Origin: Rhizobium rhizoryzae
GTDB taxonomy: Bacteria; Pseudomonadota; Alphaproteobacteria; Rhizobiales; Rhizobiaceae
Length of the DNA: 40,977 nt
Assembly: GCF_011046895.1 (NCBI RefSeq)
Contig: NZ_CP049252.1
Span: 1 to 40,977 of the forward strand
Direction of reading: 5' to 3'
Both the position numbers and the translations under genes were made by a program. Position 1 is the stretch's first letter. Each line of letters opens with the position of its first letter. Below, piece by piece: positions 1 to 8,554 of this stretch. The notes beneath the pieces are model-generated. The model had not been told where the DNA came from. It was given only the letters and a program-made list of their open reading frames with translations, and did not search any database.

Positions 1-3000
1 TCACGAAGAAGCGAGGGAAGATTGCTCGCCGCCCCTTGCGCCTTCTGGATTGCCTTTTCCATTTCCGTGAATTCGCGCTCGCCTGTTACCAGGGCAAGAG
101 CCGACTTGATGGCCGCTTGACGCGCCCGATCAACAGAATCCGAATAGGAAACGTTTGCCTCAACTGCCTTTTTGGTGACGGTTCCCAGCTGGTCAACCTC
201 AAGGCCCGCATCTTGCGCAACCTTGATCAGTTCCGACAGGCTTTTATAGAGCGCGCCGCCCTTCTCGTTCCAGACCTGTACGCCAAGATCATACATCTGA
301 TCGGCCACGTTCTTGTATCCTTCAGGAAGCACGTTCTTTTCGTAGACATCGAGACCCGCAAGCGCGAGACCGCCCGTCCAAACTTCCTGATACTGGTTAA
401 GAACAGGTGGTTCGGGAGGCGTTCGGCTTGTTTTGTAATAGGCCGCGAGATCGCCGTTTGCGTCCGCAAACATCTTGGCATCGTTGATGAAGCCAACCAG
501 GCTTTCACGCATCTTTTCGATGGAATCCATCCCTGCCATGAACTCACTGTTGAGCCCCTGACCGGATTCCATAGATTTCAGCATACCTTCAAAGCCACGG
601 TTCCAGCGTTCCGAAAGCTTGTCAAAAAAGACATCCATCGATTTTTCAAGATCGGATTTCAGCTGGTAGTTCTTGGCCTTGTCGGCAAGCTGCATTGCCT
701 TTCTGTATTCATCGGTAACGCTCAAATATTCCTTTTCGAACGCGCCGATGAAAGCCCCAGTTGAGGTACGCATCAGGTCAATGATCGAACCGATCTGGCT
801 TTCAAGTTCCTGTTGCGCCTGCCTCAGTTCCTGTTTCTTCTGCTTGGACTTGCCAAAGATCCCGCCGAGCAAACCGGCGATACCACCAACAACCGCGCCA
901 ATAGGACCGCCAACGGCTGCAATTGCAGCGCCAGCGCTCCAACCGGACATTGCCCCGCCAAGCGCACCCATCAGCGGATTTTGCGTCTGCGCACCCATGC
1001 CGAAGCCACCCAGGCCAGCACTTAGCAAACCGCCAAAGGCACCCATGCCGCCGCCTTGGCCGCTGTTTGCACCAAGGAAATCACCATAGGTCGTGTTTGC
1101 CTGCCAGCTTTGGGAATCTGGCGAGACACCACGCGCCCCGGCGCTTGCCGTCATCTGCTTGGATGCGTCCAGGACGCCGCCGGAAACAGCAGACCGCATG
1201 ATGGTCGGGTCTGTTCGGAAGCCAGCAACTTCGCTCGCGTCAAAGGTTTTGACGTTGACGCCGTTCGACTGGTTGCCGCCAAACACCTGCACCTTGCCGT
1301 TGCCGTAGCTGGCGAGGAAACCGACATGGCCGGAAGAGCCCGCCGATTGAGGCTTGAGAACAACGATATCCCCCGGCTGAGGTGTATTCGTTCCCGTTCC
1401 CCAATTCAGGAAGCTGGAAGCAAGGTTCGAGCCCGTGCCTTGCCCGCCTGCCTTTGCAATGGACGCATTGGCGAATGCCGCACACCAGGCCGTATCCTGA
1501 ACAGACAAACGGTTCCAGTTGCCGGACGCCATCAGGAAGGAATTGAGAACCGGCGAATCCGCCCGTTCATTCAAGCCCTCGAACTGCTTTGCGACATCAA
1601 GGGCGCTTTTTGTGGTTTTACCCAGCGCCGACGATACGTCCCGCAGCTGCGAAGCCGAAGAGACCCCGCCGCCAAGGTTTGAAGATCCGCCGCCACCGAA
1701 CAGGCTTCCGATCCCGCTCAACAGCCCACCGGAAGAGGCTTTTCCGCCCTTGGATGAAGATCCGCCACCGAACAGGCCGTCAAAGGTCTTTTGCAGGTTC
1801 TCTTCACCCAAACGGGCAAACGCCGAAAGCACCCGATCAACAAAATCATCAAGATCCTTGATCGGAGAGGAAAACAGGCTTCCAAGCGCATCGCCAAGAG
1901 TAGATTCAAGGCTATCCGCCATGCTCTTGCCGTGCTTCTTCGTGGCGTCGTCAAGGTCGCGTAGACCGAGATCCGCCGCGCGAAACAGGTTGTCGGCTTC
2001 TGCCATGACGGCCGAGCGCTGCACATCGGTCAGCTTGTCACCATACTGGTCAAGCAAGGCTAGAAGCTCTTGCGCTTCACGCCTTGCCCCCTCGCCCGGA
2101 AACATCTTGTCAACGAGCCTGTCAGCCGTGTTTTGTGCTGAGGTTACCGCGCGCTCATACTCACGAAGCGATTTCGAAGCCCCCTTTTCGCCCGCCTTGT
2201 CTGCCAGTTCATCGAAATGACGCCCGCTATTTGCCAGCGCCGTATCCATGGCCTGCGAATTGCGGGCAATCAGTTCTTCCGCCTTGGCTTGGTCCGCACC
2301 GGCCGCAACGGTCGCGCGGATTGCCTTTTCCTGTTCCGCATACGTGTCGCGGATGCGAGCGGCGGCCGCTTCCCGGTCAGACATGCCATCAATAGCGTTC
2401 TGCCGTTCAGCCTTTGCCACCATGTCAGACGCATCGGCATAGCCGGTGACTGCCTGAATGGCCTGCTTATGAGCCTCTTCAACCTTCTTCAGGCGTTGAA
2501 AATAGGCGTCTTCGCTCTTGATGACGCCGTTTTGCATATCCTTGTTCAAGGCACCAAGCGCAGCGGCATAGGCCTCGTTTGCCGAGCGAACGCCCGTGAC
2601 GCCACGTTCTGCAGCCGCAAGAGCCGGAACCATGTTCGTTAGCGTACCGAGCGCCTGCGCAAAGCCCATGACATTGGACGCACTCGCAACAGCCGCCTGA
2701 CCGAGACCAGTCACACTTTCTTCGCCTGCACGCATGGCAGACTGCAGGCGCGTGCCTGTATCTGTCAGTTTGAAGACTTCATCGGCAAGCTTTGCCAGAT
2801 CCTTGTTTGCAGGGTCGGCATTGAGCTTGATGGCAATCCCCTCGCGAAGAGCAAGGAAATCACCGTCTTTGCCGAACTTCTGCAGTTCAGCGCCAAATAC
2901 CTGAAATCGCTTGGTTGCGACCAGGGATTCGCGGCTTGCCTTTTGCAGCTGGTCGGTCAGCGCATTGATCTTCGCCGCCTGTTCAGTCGTCTGGTTGCCC

Positions 3001-4034
3001 ATGCCGAACGACATCGAGGCCTTGTCCAGCTCCTCCCGGATCTTGTCGGCATCCGTACGGAACAGGCTTGTGTTTTTGCGCAGATCCGCAAACTGGTCCT
3101 TCAGCTGGTCGCCAAGCTTGATCCCCGCAAGGATCGTCAGCGCTTGCGCCGTGTTCTTTGTTTCGGAAAGATATTCCCGCGCACCGGCCGCAGCCTCGCC
3201 ATAGGCTTCTTTGAGCGCCCGGATGGCGTTGGCGTGCTGTTCCAACGCGGCTTCCGTGGCCTTGGTCTTATCGACCGAGGTCATGAAATATTGGATCGCC
3301 GCAGCGGTTGCCGCCGTCAGTGCCACCGAGGCAAGCGCAACAGGGCTCACCAGGGCGAGGAATGCCCCACCCAGCGCCTTTACAGCCGAAGTTGCCCCGG
3401 CGTTGCCGAAGGCCCCGGCGATCTGGGTTCCCTGCTGAAGGGCGATTTGCAAAGGGCTCATGCCCATCGCGGCCGTGACAGCAATATCCTGAAATTGTGC
3501 GGCAAGGTTTGCCGTCGAAATCGCGTTGTCGTTCGAGGCGCGATGAAGGCGCTCATAGGCCTTTGTCGTTTCATCGATCCGCTTGACGTTTGCCGCTTGC
3601 GCCGAACTGGAACCATTCAGCTTTGCGTTCAGCTGGTCTACTTCCGTGCGATGGCGCTGCAGCGTTTGAAGCACGAGATTGCGCGCCTGAACTTCAGACG
3701 TGATCCCGGTTATGACCGCGTTGGCGGCATCGACCGAAACGCGCGCGATTTCCCGCTGCTGACGGATCTGCAGCGCGCCAAGATCGCTCGATTTGGAAAT
3801 CCAGTTTTGATAAGCCCGCTGTTCTTGGCTGATACGGTCAACGCGTTGCGTGCTCAGCTTTTCGTTCGCGGCCATGGCCGCATTGATCTTGGCCATACGC
3901 GCATCGAAATCAGCAAGCTCAGCTGCAGCCCTATCGCTTGCCTGACCGACAGCCTGAAACGCGCCTTCGACATCGCCAAGAGTGCGCAATGCGCCGGAAG
4001 CATCGACAACCAGCTTTGTAACCGCATCCGTCAT
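1..4034 (-). CDS. Tape measure protein, N-terminal 1344 residues (continues at 40977)
   Basis: Sets tail length and threads the tail tube in siphoviruses. ATG at 4034; the frame is open to base 1 and continues in frame at 40977 down to 39423, giving 1862 aa in total. Seen: an Ala/Gln-rich helical N-terminal half with a hydrophobic stretch near residues 230-255; a cysteine peptidase/amidase-like domain (about 830-960) of the TIGR02594/CHAP-like type with a W-C-A-A-F motif (Cys851), G-H-V-G-F (His903) and a G-G-N-Q motif; then a Gly/Ala-rich hydrophobic stretch (about 1000-1060). The peptidase probably opens peptidoglycan during DNA entry. It lies 34 bp after the chaperone T frame, as usual. 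Partial here only because of where the circle was opened. Confidence 0.93.
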   Translation of the reverse strand, partial: MTDAVTKLVVDASGALRTLGDVEGAFQAVGQASDRAAAELADFDARMAKINAAMAANEKLSTQRVDRISQEQRAYQNWISKSSDLGALQIRQQREIARVSVDAANAVITGITSEVQARNLVLQTLQRHRTEVDQLNAKLNGSSSAQAANVKRIDETTKAYERLHRASNDNAISTANLAAQFQDIAVTAAMGMSPLQIALQQGTQIAGAFGNAGATSAVKALGGAFLALVSPVALASVALTAATAAAIQYFMTSVDKTKATEAALEQHANAIRALKEAYGEAAAGAREYLSETKNTAQALTILAGIKLGDQLKDQFADLRKNTSLFRTDADKIREELDKASMSFGMGNQTTEQAAKINALTDQLQKASRESLVATKRFQVFGAELQKFGKDGDFLALREGIAIKLNADPANKDLAKLADEVFKLTDTGTRLQSAMRAGEESVTGLGQAAVASASNVMGFAQALGTLTNMVPALAAAERGVTGVRSANEAYAAALGALNKDMQNGVIKSEDAYFQRLKKVEEAHKQAIQAVTGYADASDMVAKAERQNAIDGMSDREAAAARIRDTYAEQEKAIRATVAAGADQAKAEELIARNSQAMDTALANSGRHFDELADKAGEKGASKSLREYERAVTSAQNTADRLVDKMFPGEGARREAQELLALLDQYGDKLTDVQRSAVMAEADNLFRAADLGLRDLDDATKKHGKSMADSLESTLGDALGSLFSSPIKDLDDFVDRVLSAFARLGEENLQKTFDGLFGGGSSSKGGKASSGGLLSGIGSLFGGGGSSNLGGGVSSASQLRDVSSALGKTTKSALDVAKQFEGLNERADSPVLNSFLMASGNWNRLSVQDTAWCAAFANASIAKAGGQGTGSNLASSFLNWGTGTNTPQPGDIVVLKPQSAGSSGHVGFLASYGNGKVQVFGGNQSNGVNVKTFDASEVAGFRTDPTIMRSAVSGGVLDASKQMTASAGARGVSPDSQSWQANTTYGDFLGANSGQGGGMGAFGGLLSAGLGGFGMGAQTQNPLMGALGGAMSGWSAGAAIAAVGGPIGAVVGGIAGLLGGIFGKSKQKKQELRQAQQELESQIGSIIDLMRTSTGAFIGAFEKEYLSVTDEYRKAMQLADKAKNYQLKSDLEKSMDVFFDKLSERWNRGFEGMLKSMESGQGLNSEFMAGMDSIEKMRESLVGFINDAKMFADANGDLAAYYKTSRTPPEPPVLNQYQEVWTGGLALAGLDVYEKNVLPEGYKNVADQMYDLGVQVWNEKGGALYKSLSELIKVAQDAGLEVDQLGTVTKKAVEANVSYSDSVDRARQAAIKSALALVTGEREFTEMEKAIQKAQGAASNLPSLLR

Positions 4035-4068
4035 GATTACCTCATTGGCGAGCGATGACGCGGGAAAG

Positions 4069-4461
4069 CTAACCTTCCCGCGCCTTGGCCCGTTCGACCA
4101 GATAAATGTTATCCAGCCATTCGATGACTCTGATTTCCCAAGGCCTCAGTTTGAGCCCGGAAAGCGTGCTGAAGGCCTGAAGTTCAGGCCATTCGAGGGG
4201 TTGAGCGTTGCCCATCATGTCAACGGACTTTCGCCGCCGCATGCGCCAATAGGCATCCCACAGATAGCGCACCGCCTCTGGAAAAGGCGGCAAGCTCAAT
4301 TCGTTTTCAAGCTTGGCAAGCTTCACCGGATCGCGCGCCCGTTCAGCACGCGCGACCAGACCCGCCAGATGCTCGCGGTACGACGTCCCGTCTTTCGTAG
4401 GCAGAGAAAGAGCAAATTCCTTCTCTGCGAACTCAATCAGTTCGTCTGCGAGCGCTTCATA
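4069..4461 (-). CDS. Tail assembly chaperone T domain, made as G-T by -1 frameshift
   Basis: Encodes the C-terminal T part of the fused tail assembly chaperone that coats the tape measure before tube polymerisation. The frame is open from just after a TGA at about 4476 to the stop at 4069 and overlaps the end of the G gene, in the -1 frame. There is no good start codon with an SD; a GTG at 4326 is the first usable start. With a shift at 4461-4464 the product would be 147 residues of G plus 130 of T (277 aa). The T region has the conserved F-P-E-A-V-R-Y-L-W and P-W-E-I-R-V-I-E-W-L-D segments seen in rhizobial phage and gene-transfer-agent chaperones. Expression by frameshifting is inference from arrangement. 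Confidence 0.82.
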   Translation of the reverse strand, partial: YEALADELIEFAEKEFALSLPTKDGTSYREHLAGLVARAERARDPVKLAKLENELSLPPFPEAVRYLWDAYWRMRRRKSVDMMGNAQPLEWPELQAFSTLSGLKLRPWEIRVIEWLDNIYLVERAKAREG

Positions 4462-4901
4462 AAAGAGGACGCCTCAAACAGGAATTCGAGCGCTTCCACC
4501 AAGATTGCGCCGCGTGCCGGATCTTCAAGGAAGCGGCGCGCATTGTCAGGCGAGAACGGAAAGATCTGGCCATCCATCTCGACATCGTTCCAGCCAACCA
4601 GACGCGACACCACAGCATTGATGTTGCGAGCCTTCACGTCTTCGACGCTTTCCACGGTTGCCTTGTACTTCTTGCCGTTGACCATCTGCTGCTCGCGGCG
4701 CGCCTCTTCTTCGAGGCGTTCGCGGGCGCGCGCATCATTGTAGGCAATGGCCTTTGCGTGGCCAGGACCGGCAAATTCCCAGAACCAGCCAGTGCGACGG
4801 CCGAAGCTCATGATTTCCATTTTTGCCGTATCGGCCGCGTTGAAATCGCTCATGCTGAATGAAGGCGTAGGAGTAGTTTGAATCTGATGTTCCATTGTCA
4901 T
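4437..4901 (-). CDS. Tail assembly chaperone G
   Basis: A 154-aa protein between the tail tube gene and the tape measure, the standard place of the G chaperone. Acidic and mixed-charge, with a conserved-looking F-P-F-S-P-D-N-A-R-R-F-L-E-D motif near residues 115-130, typical of chaperones that bind the tape measure. Two starts are possible: ATG 4901 and ATG 4895; the AAAGGA upstream lies closer than usual to the first and at better spacing for the second. Most ribosomes would stop at 4437; a fraction would shift into the T frame. No catalytic function is expected. Confidence 0.85.
   Translation of the reverse strand: MTMEHQIQTTPTPSFSMSDFNAADTAKMEIMSFGRRTGWFWEFAGPGHAKAIAYNDARARERLEEEARREQQMVNGKKYKATVESVEDVKARNINAVVSRLVGWNDVEMDGQIFPFSPDNARRFLEDPARGAILVEALEFLFEASSFMKRSQTN
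4461..4464 (-). other. Probable programmed -1 ribosomal frameshift site
   Basis: On the minus strand the zero frame reads TCC TCT TTT ATG. Four consecutive T residues at 4464-4461 let the tRNA on TTT slip back one base and re-pair perfectly with TTT, after which the T frame reads TAT GAA and stays open to 4069. The shift falls seven codons before the G stop (4437), the normal position for tail chaperone frameshifts. It is not a canonical X-XXY-YYZ heptamer, so slippage on a single P-site tRNA is the simplest reading. Confidence 0.6.
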
Positions 4902-4929
4902 GTTTCCTTTGTCGGTAAAGGGATGGCGA

Positions 4930-4949
4930 GCGGGCTACCGACAGCCCGC
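4930..4949 (-). other. Intercistronic stem-loop before tail chaperone gene
   Basis: Perfect 7-bp arms (GCGGGCT / AGCCCGC) with a 6-nt loop between the stop of the 100-aa gene (4978) and the chaperone start (4901). No T-run follows, so mRNA processing or stabilisation is more likely than termination. Confidence 0.5.
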
Positions 4950-4977
4950 CCGCCTGCTGCAGCAATTCAGTTGTCGG

Positions 4978-5280
4978 TCACTGTTCGGTTGAGGATTTGA
5001 AGCGAGGCTTCTTTGCCGGTTCGGGCGCGTCGATTGGCGCGGCCGTCAGTTCGTCAGGAAGAGGCTCAGAGGCAATTGAACCCGGCTCCAGATAGCCAAT
5101 GACTTCATATTGCTTCTCTGGCGCGGCAACGGTCGCGATTGCCACGCGGCCGGTCTGGCTGATAGCTATGCGCTCAAGATCTTCAGGGCGCGACGGCCAA
5201 TCGACCGAATACCCTTCGCGCTTTGCATCGCGGATGGCGGCGGCAAGGTCCGCCGCATGCTTTCGGATGATCGTGTCCAT
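4978..5280 (-). CDS. Hypothetical tail-region protein, 100 aa
   Basis: Lies 2 bp after the tail tube gene and before the chaperone gene, so it is translated with tail morphogenesis genes. The N-terminal 65 residues look folded (alternating helix and strand); the last 35 are Pro/Ala/Glu-rich and end basic, suggesting a flexible tail. No motif recognised. The position suggests a tail accessory protein, but this is context only. ATG at 5280 directly follows the stop of the upstream gene, consistent with translational coupling. Confidence 0.75.
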   Translation of the reverse strand: MDTIIRKHAADLAAAIRDAKREGYSVDWPSRPEDLERIAISQTGRVAIATVAAPEKQYEVIGYLEPGSIASEPLPDELTAAPIDAPEPAKKPRFKSSTEQ

Positions 5281-5282
5281 GA

Positions 5283-6473
5283 TCAGGCCGCGCTTGTCTG
5301 GAATTTGATCATCGTCGGGTCAAAGGCCCCGCCGCGCTCATCCTTGCCGATAAGCAATTCAAAGCTTTGCGTGCGGCCATTGTCCGCGCCGATATCGGAT
5401 TTCGAAAAACTGCCGAGCGAGAAGTTGCCGAGGTAGAACGACACGAAATCCGTGTCACCATCCGGCGAAACGGCCGTCAGGTGCAAACTCAGCTGATCTT
5501 CAGCCAGGAAGGCTTTCTGCAAAAGCGCGTCCTTCTTCAGCATCGTCACGCTACCCGTGATCGCGGCATTGTTAGTGAAGACTTCAGGCGTGACCGTTGA
5601 ACCGATAACCTCAACGCCAGAGGCATTCAGATTGAGATCCAAGGTCAGCGCCGTCAGGTCGATAACATCACCGCCACCGAACCGGATTCCACACTCAACC
5701 GCCGTCAGGCCGATAGTTGCCGTTTCAGCGGGGTTGATGAAGTAAGGCGCGGCCGCACCTTCGAGAACTTCAGCATCCTGACCGACAGCGCCGAACGTCA
5801 GAACGATCATCCCGTTTGGCTGCAGCTGGATTTGCAGACGGCCGATGCGAACGCCTTTGAAAAGCTCGCTCACATCAACGTCTTCTTCCGTTTCTTCGAC
5901 AGTGAAGGAACGGGCAACCTTGCCCTGAATGAGCTTTTTCGGCCGCGTCAGCGTGAAATCAGTATCAGGCGTCGCATTGGCGATCAGCGTTTCGGCAACC
6001 GTCAAAGTGCTTGCGGTTACGCCCGTGACGCGGATCAAGCGGCCGTTATTCCCGGCATCCTGAAAATTCGTCGGGATGACAACATCACCAACACGCACCC
6101 CGGCCGCAAGGAATGAGCCTGCAGAGGCTACAATCGAATTTGCCGTCGTCGTGATGCTGGTAAGTCCGCCCGTGGCTTCATCGATAACCAGCGCAGGCGC
6201 AAACGTGCCGCGAAAGGCCGCCTCAATCAGCGCATCGAACGAACCGAGCGACATATCCGCGACATACTGACCGGAAACCGATTTTGCGCCGTGACGGGCG
6301 CGCGTGGTCTGACCATCGCGGCGATTTTCACCGCTTTGGATTGTGCCTTTGGTCAACGAAAGCCCGCCGCTGTTGATGCGGAAGAATGTCGCGCCATTGG
6401 TCGCGGGCTTTTCACCGAACGCGACTTCTTGCTTGAACGCGACAGCAATGTCGCGGCCCGACTGATAAGCCAT
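5283..6473 (-). CDS. Major tail tube protein
   Basis: A 396-aa protein that should form the hexameric rings of the non-contractile tail tube. It starts with a conserved-looking segment (A-Y-Q-S-G-R-D-I-A-V-A-F-K-Q-E) followed by many short beta-prone stretches, a Thr/Ala/Val-rich central insert (about 100-190) that could be an added surface domain, and a C-terminal strand pair ending F-E-L-L-I-G-K-D-E-R-G-G. Length and position, after the tail terminator and before the chaperones, fit tail tube proteins of Rhizobiales siphoviruses. An SD-like GGAG lies just upstream (minus reading of ctcctgagagg). It follows a strong terminator-like hairpin. Confidence 0.85.
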   Translation of the reverse strand: MAYQSGRDIAVAFKQEVAFGEKPATNGATFFRINSGGLSLTKGTIQSGENRRDGQTTRARHGAKSVSGQYVADMSLGSFDALIEAAFRGTFAPALVIDEATGGLTSITTTANSIVASAGSFLAAGVRVGDVVIPTNFQDAGNNGRLIRVTGVTASTLTVAETLIANATPDTDFTLTRPKKLIQGKVARSFTVEETEEDVDVSELFKGVRIGRLQIQLQPNGMIVLTFGAVGQDAEVLEGAAAPYFINPAETATIGLTAVECGIRFGGGDVIDLTALTLDLNLNASGVEVIGSTVTPEVFTNNAAITGSVTMLKKDALLQKAFLAEDQLSLHLTAVSPDGDTDFVSFYLGNFSLGSFSKSDIGADNGRTQSFELLIGKDERGGAFDPTMIKFQTSAA

Positions 6474-6529
6474 ATCTATCTCCTGAGAGGGGTAAGCGCT
6501 TGCCCAAGGCGCAAAGGTGCAAGGCCCTG

Positions 6530-6556
6530 AAAAAGCGTCTTCAGCAAAGACGCTTT
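6530..6556 (-). terminator. Intrinsic terminator inside the late operon, before the tail tube gene
   Basis: On the minus strand AAAGCGTCTT, loop TGCTG, then AAGACGCTTT followed by more T: a perfect 10-bp stem with a U-tract. It lies in the 98-bp gap between the tail terminator gene (ends 6572) and the tail tube gene (starts 6473). By sequence it should stop transcription, yet essential tail genes lie beyond it. Confidence 0.78.
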
Positions 6557-6571
6557 CAAACCGTCATCGCA

Positions 6572-7051
6572 TTAGTCGCGATGGAAAAACTCGAATGGCG
6601 TGGCAATCGTGATTGCCCACCAATTGCCGGAAGGATTTTCGGAACGCGCCTCGTTTCCCGGCCCGATAGTCGGCATCCAGGTACGCACATAAACCCCCGG
6701 CTCAACATCGTAAAAGATGACCGTTCGGAAGATCTCGGATAGCTCGTCGGCCGCTTGCCGCCGCGCATCCCGGTCCGCATCATCTTTTGCGCGAGGCGAA
6801 AACAGCGTGAGATTGATCCGTCCGCTCAAGACTGTCACGCGACGGCCAGCACCGCCAACCGTGCGGATCTTGTTTTCAAAGCTTTCGATCTGGCAGAGCA
6901 CCCAAGGCAACAACTGCTTATCCGGCCCGACGACTTTCGGTGCGCGGCCATCCTCGAACATAATCGTTTCTTCCGGCCATCCATTGGCCAGACATGCCGC
7001 CTTCAGACGATCTTCAATCGCCTTGCAAGCGCCCGAATAACTGCCAGCCAT
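6572..7051 (-). CDS. Tail terminator-like protein
   Basis: A 159-aa protein placed between the HK97 gp10-like gene and the tail tube gene, where the tail terminator or tail completion protein sits. Sequence begins with a helical segment (I-E-D-R-L-K-A-A-C), has mid-length strands (L-L-P-W-V-L-C-Q-I-E-S-F-E; I-N-L-T-L-F-S) and ends N-W-W-A-I-T-I-A-T-P-F-E-F, a beta layout like the DUF4128/gpU-type terminators. ATG 7051 is preferred: it overlaps the upstream stop as TGATCATG; a TTG two codons earlier is possible. Function is inferred from position and fold-like pattern. Confidence 0.75.
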   Translation of the reverse strand: MAGSYSGACKAIEDRLKAACLANGWPEETIMFEDGRAPKVVGPDKQLLPWVLCQIESFENKIRTVGGAGRRVTVLSGRINLTLFSPRAKDDADRDARRQAADELSEIFRTVIFYDVEPGVYVRTWMPTIGPGNEARSENPSGNWWAITIATPFEFFHRD

Positions 7052-7053
7052 GA

Positions 7054-7635
7054 TCAACGCTCTTCAATTGTCAGCGCTGGATAGCGCAGGTTCTTATGAT
7101 TGGCGCGCAAGCCGCCCGTGGCGGATGCGGCTCGCCATTCTTGAGAAATCTTTGCCTGATTGCCGAACCGGCCGCGCACCAGGTCAGCGGCTTTGGCGTA
7201 GACCTGATCTGTGTTATCGACCCGCATGGTCATCGCGCCAAGTTCAATCTTTCGCGCGTAAGGGACCGTATTCATAATGACGACTTCACCGCCGCGATAA
7301 TCCGCGAGGTTGCGAACCTGATAGCCGTCAACGAACAACTGATGCCCATTGCGGTATTCGCCGCTCAACACGGGCGAAAGGTCAAACAGCGCTTCAAGCG
7401 CGAACTGGACCACCTCATCAAGGCGCGGATAGTCATAGACAATCACGCCGAAGGGCTTCACCCGCTCTTCAGGTACGCCCCTTGCGCCGTCAACAGTCCG
7501 GTTAAAGCGCGTCGGGCGCGGATCTGTTTGCATGACCCGCTGATGCGCAGCCTTGGCCGTCTCGACAAGCGCTTTTTGCACCTGTTCAGCGCAGGCCTTC
7601 GCCGCAATCCTGTAGATCTCGACACCGCGCGCCAT
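7054..7635 (-). CDS. HK97 gp10-like head-tail/neck protein
   Basis: A 193-aa protein with an N-terminal amphipathic helix (I-A-A-K-A-C-A-E-Q-V-Q-K-A-L-V-E) as in HK97 gp10 family neck proteins, which bridge connector and tail. It is followed by a large loop region and the strand pair G-E-V-V-I-M-N-T-V-P-Y-A-R-K-I-E-L-G, where the P-Y-A-x-x-x-E-x-G pattern is typical of gp10-like proteins. Its ATG overlaps the stop of the upstream gene by one base. Good confidence on the structural role, less on the exact family. Confidence 0.75.
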   Translation of the reverse strand: MARGVEIYRIAAKACAEQVQKALVETAKAAHQRVMQTDPRPTRFNRTVDGARGVPEERVKPFGVIVYDYPRLDEVVQFALEALFDLSPVLSGEYRNGHQLFVDGYQVRNLADYRGGEVVIMNTVPYARKIELGAMTMRVDNTDQVYAKAADLVRGRFGNQAKISQEWRAASATGGLRANHKNLRYPALTIEER

Positions 7636-7961
7636 CAGCCAGCCACCACAAGAGAAATGCGCACCGGCTGATTATCGATCGAACGAATATCTTCCGGTTC
7701 GAGCGCGCTTTGAAAACTGCCCTGACCTATCGCGATTTCGTCCCGGTCACTCGGAAGCGAAGGCCAGTCGGCAAAATCGGAAGGGGACAGAATGACCGAG
7801 GAACGCGGTTCATTTGCAGCGTGCGCAAGATCTTGAGGAACAAGGCGGCGCACGATGGCGCGCACCGCCTTGTCACCTTGCCCAGCCCGCCGCAGGGTCA
7901 CGGTTTCGCCATGCGTTTTGATCTGACGATCAAGCATGGCCAAAGCAGTTTCAGGGGTCAT
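7635..7961 (-). CDS. Head-tail adaptor/joining protein
   Basis: A 108-aa protein with the small beta-barrel style of head-tail stopper proteins: E-T-V-T-L-R-R-A-G, V-R-A-I-V-R-R-L-V-P, and a C-terminal R-I-S-L-V-V. The position between the gp6-like connector and the gp10-like protein matches the stopper gene of the HK97 module. Start overlaps the previous gene by 4 bp (ATGA), indicating coupling. Identification is by position, size and strand pattern. Confidence 0.72.
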   Translation of the reverse strand: MTPETALAMLDRQIKTHGETVTLRRAGQGDKAVRAIVRRLVPQDLAHAANEPRSSVILSPSDFADWPSLPSDRDEIAIGQGSFQSALEPEDIRSIDNQPVRISLVVAG

Positions 7962-8551
7962 ATCTGAGAAACCTTGAAGCCGGAAACCAGATTGGCAACC
8001 GCATTTTCAACAACGCGGCTCACCTGTTCGGGAAGCGTGTATTCCGTGCGGCCGACGCCATCCACCTGATCAGCTTTGACGAACAGCGAGGTGTCGACCA
8101 TTCGCAGGATCAAGCGCGCCTCAAGAATGACCGCCTGCTTTAAAGGGTCAGGGATAGCCCCGGTTTCATCGGCATCATAACCGGCGCGGTACCTTATTTT
8201 CAGGTAATCAGCGCTGACATTCGGAAGCGGTCCAACCAGGCGAAGCTTTCCGCGAGGGTCAAGACGAAACGCATCTTCGTCGATAGCGGTTTCCGTCCCG
8301 TCAGAGACAAATGACACCGCCTCAATCTCGATAACCGGCCCGCAAGGAAGGTGCACGCAATCATCATTTGCCCGTGCAATCAGTTCCAAGGTTTGCGGCC
8401 CGATGCACCGTCCGAGAGTGCCGGACGGCCCGTCATATTTGCCAGTGACCGAGGAAATAATCAGGCTTGCGGCCGGATCGCTGGCATAGTCCGAACCGAG
8501 TTCGGCAGGCGTCACGATAGGGTCAGGCGGCACGATCACGCGCAAGGCCAT
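7958..8551 (-). CDS. Head-tail connector (gp6-like) protein
   Basis: A 197-aa protein of the phage gp6-like connector type, which forms a ring under the portal. Seen: N-terminal P-P-x-P-I-V-T-P-A-E-L with a downstream helix, a beta-rich middle, then D-Y-L-K-I-R-Y-R-A-G-Y-D, followed by P-D-P-L-K-Q-A-V-I-L-E-A-R-L-I-L-R helices. The Y-R-A-G-Y segment followed by a Pro and a long helix is a hallmark of this family. Placed directly after the capsid region, before the stopper. Confidence 0.85.
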   Translation of the reverse strand: MALRVIVPPDPIVTPAELGSDYASDPAASLIISSVTGKYDGPSGTLGRCIGPQTLELIARANDDCVHLPCGPVIEIEAVSFVSDGTETAIDEDAFRLDPRGKLRLVGPLPNVSADYLKIRYRAGYDADETGAIPDPLKQAVILEARLILRMVDTSLFVKADQVDGVGRTEYTLPEQVSRVVENAVANLVSGFKVSQI

Positions 8552-8554
8552 GGG

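Noticed and set aside
7052..7057. TTG start for the tail terminator gene at 7057
   Set aside because: ATG 7051 is two codons downstream in a usual stop/start overlap with the upstream gene, so it is the simpler choice.
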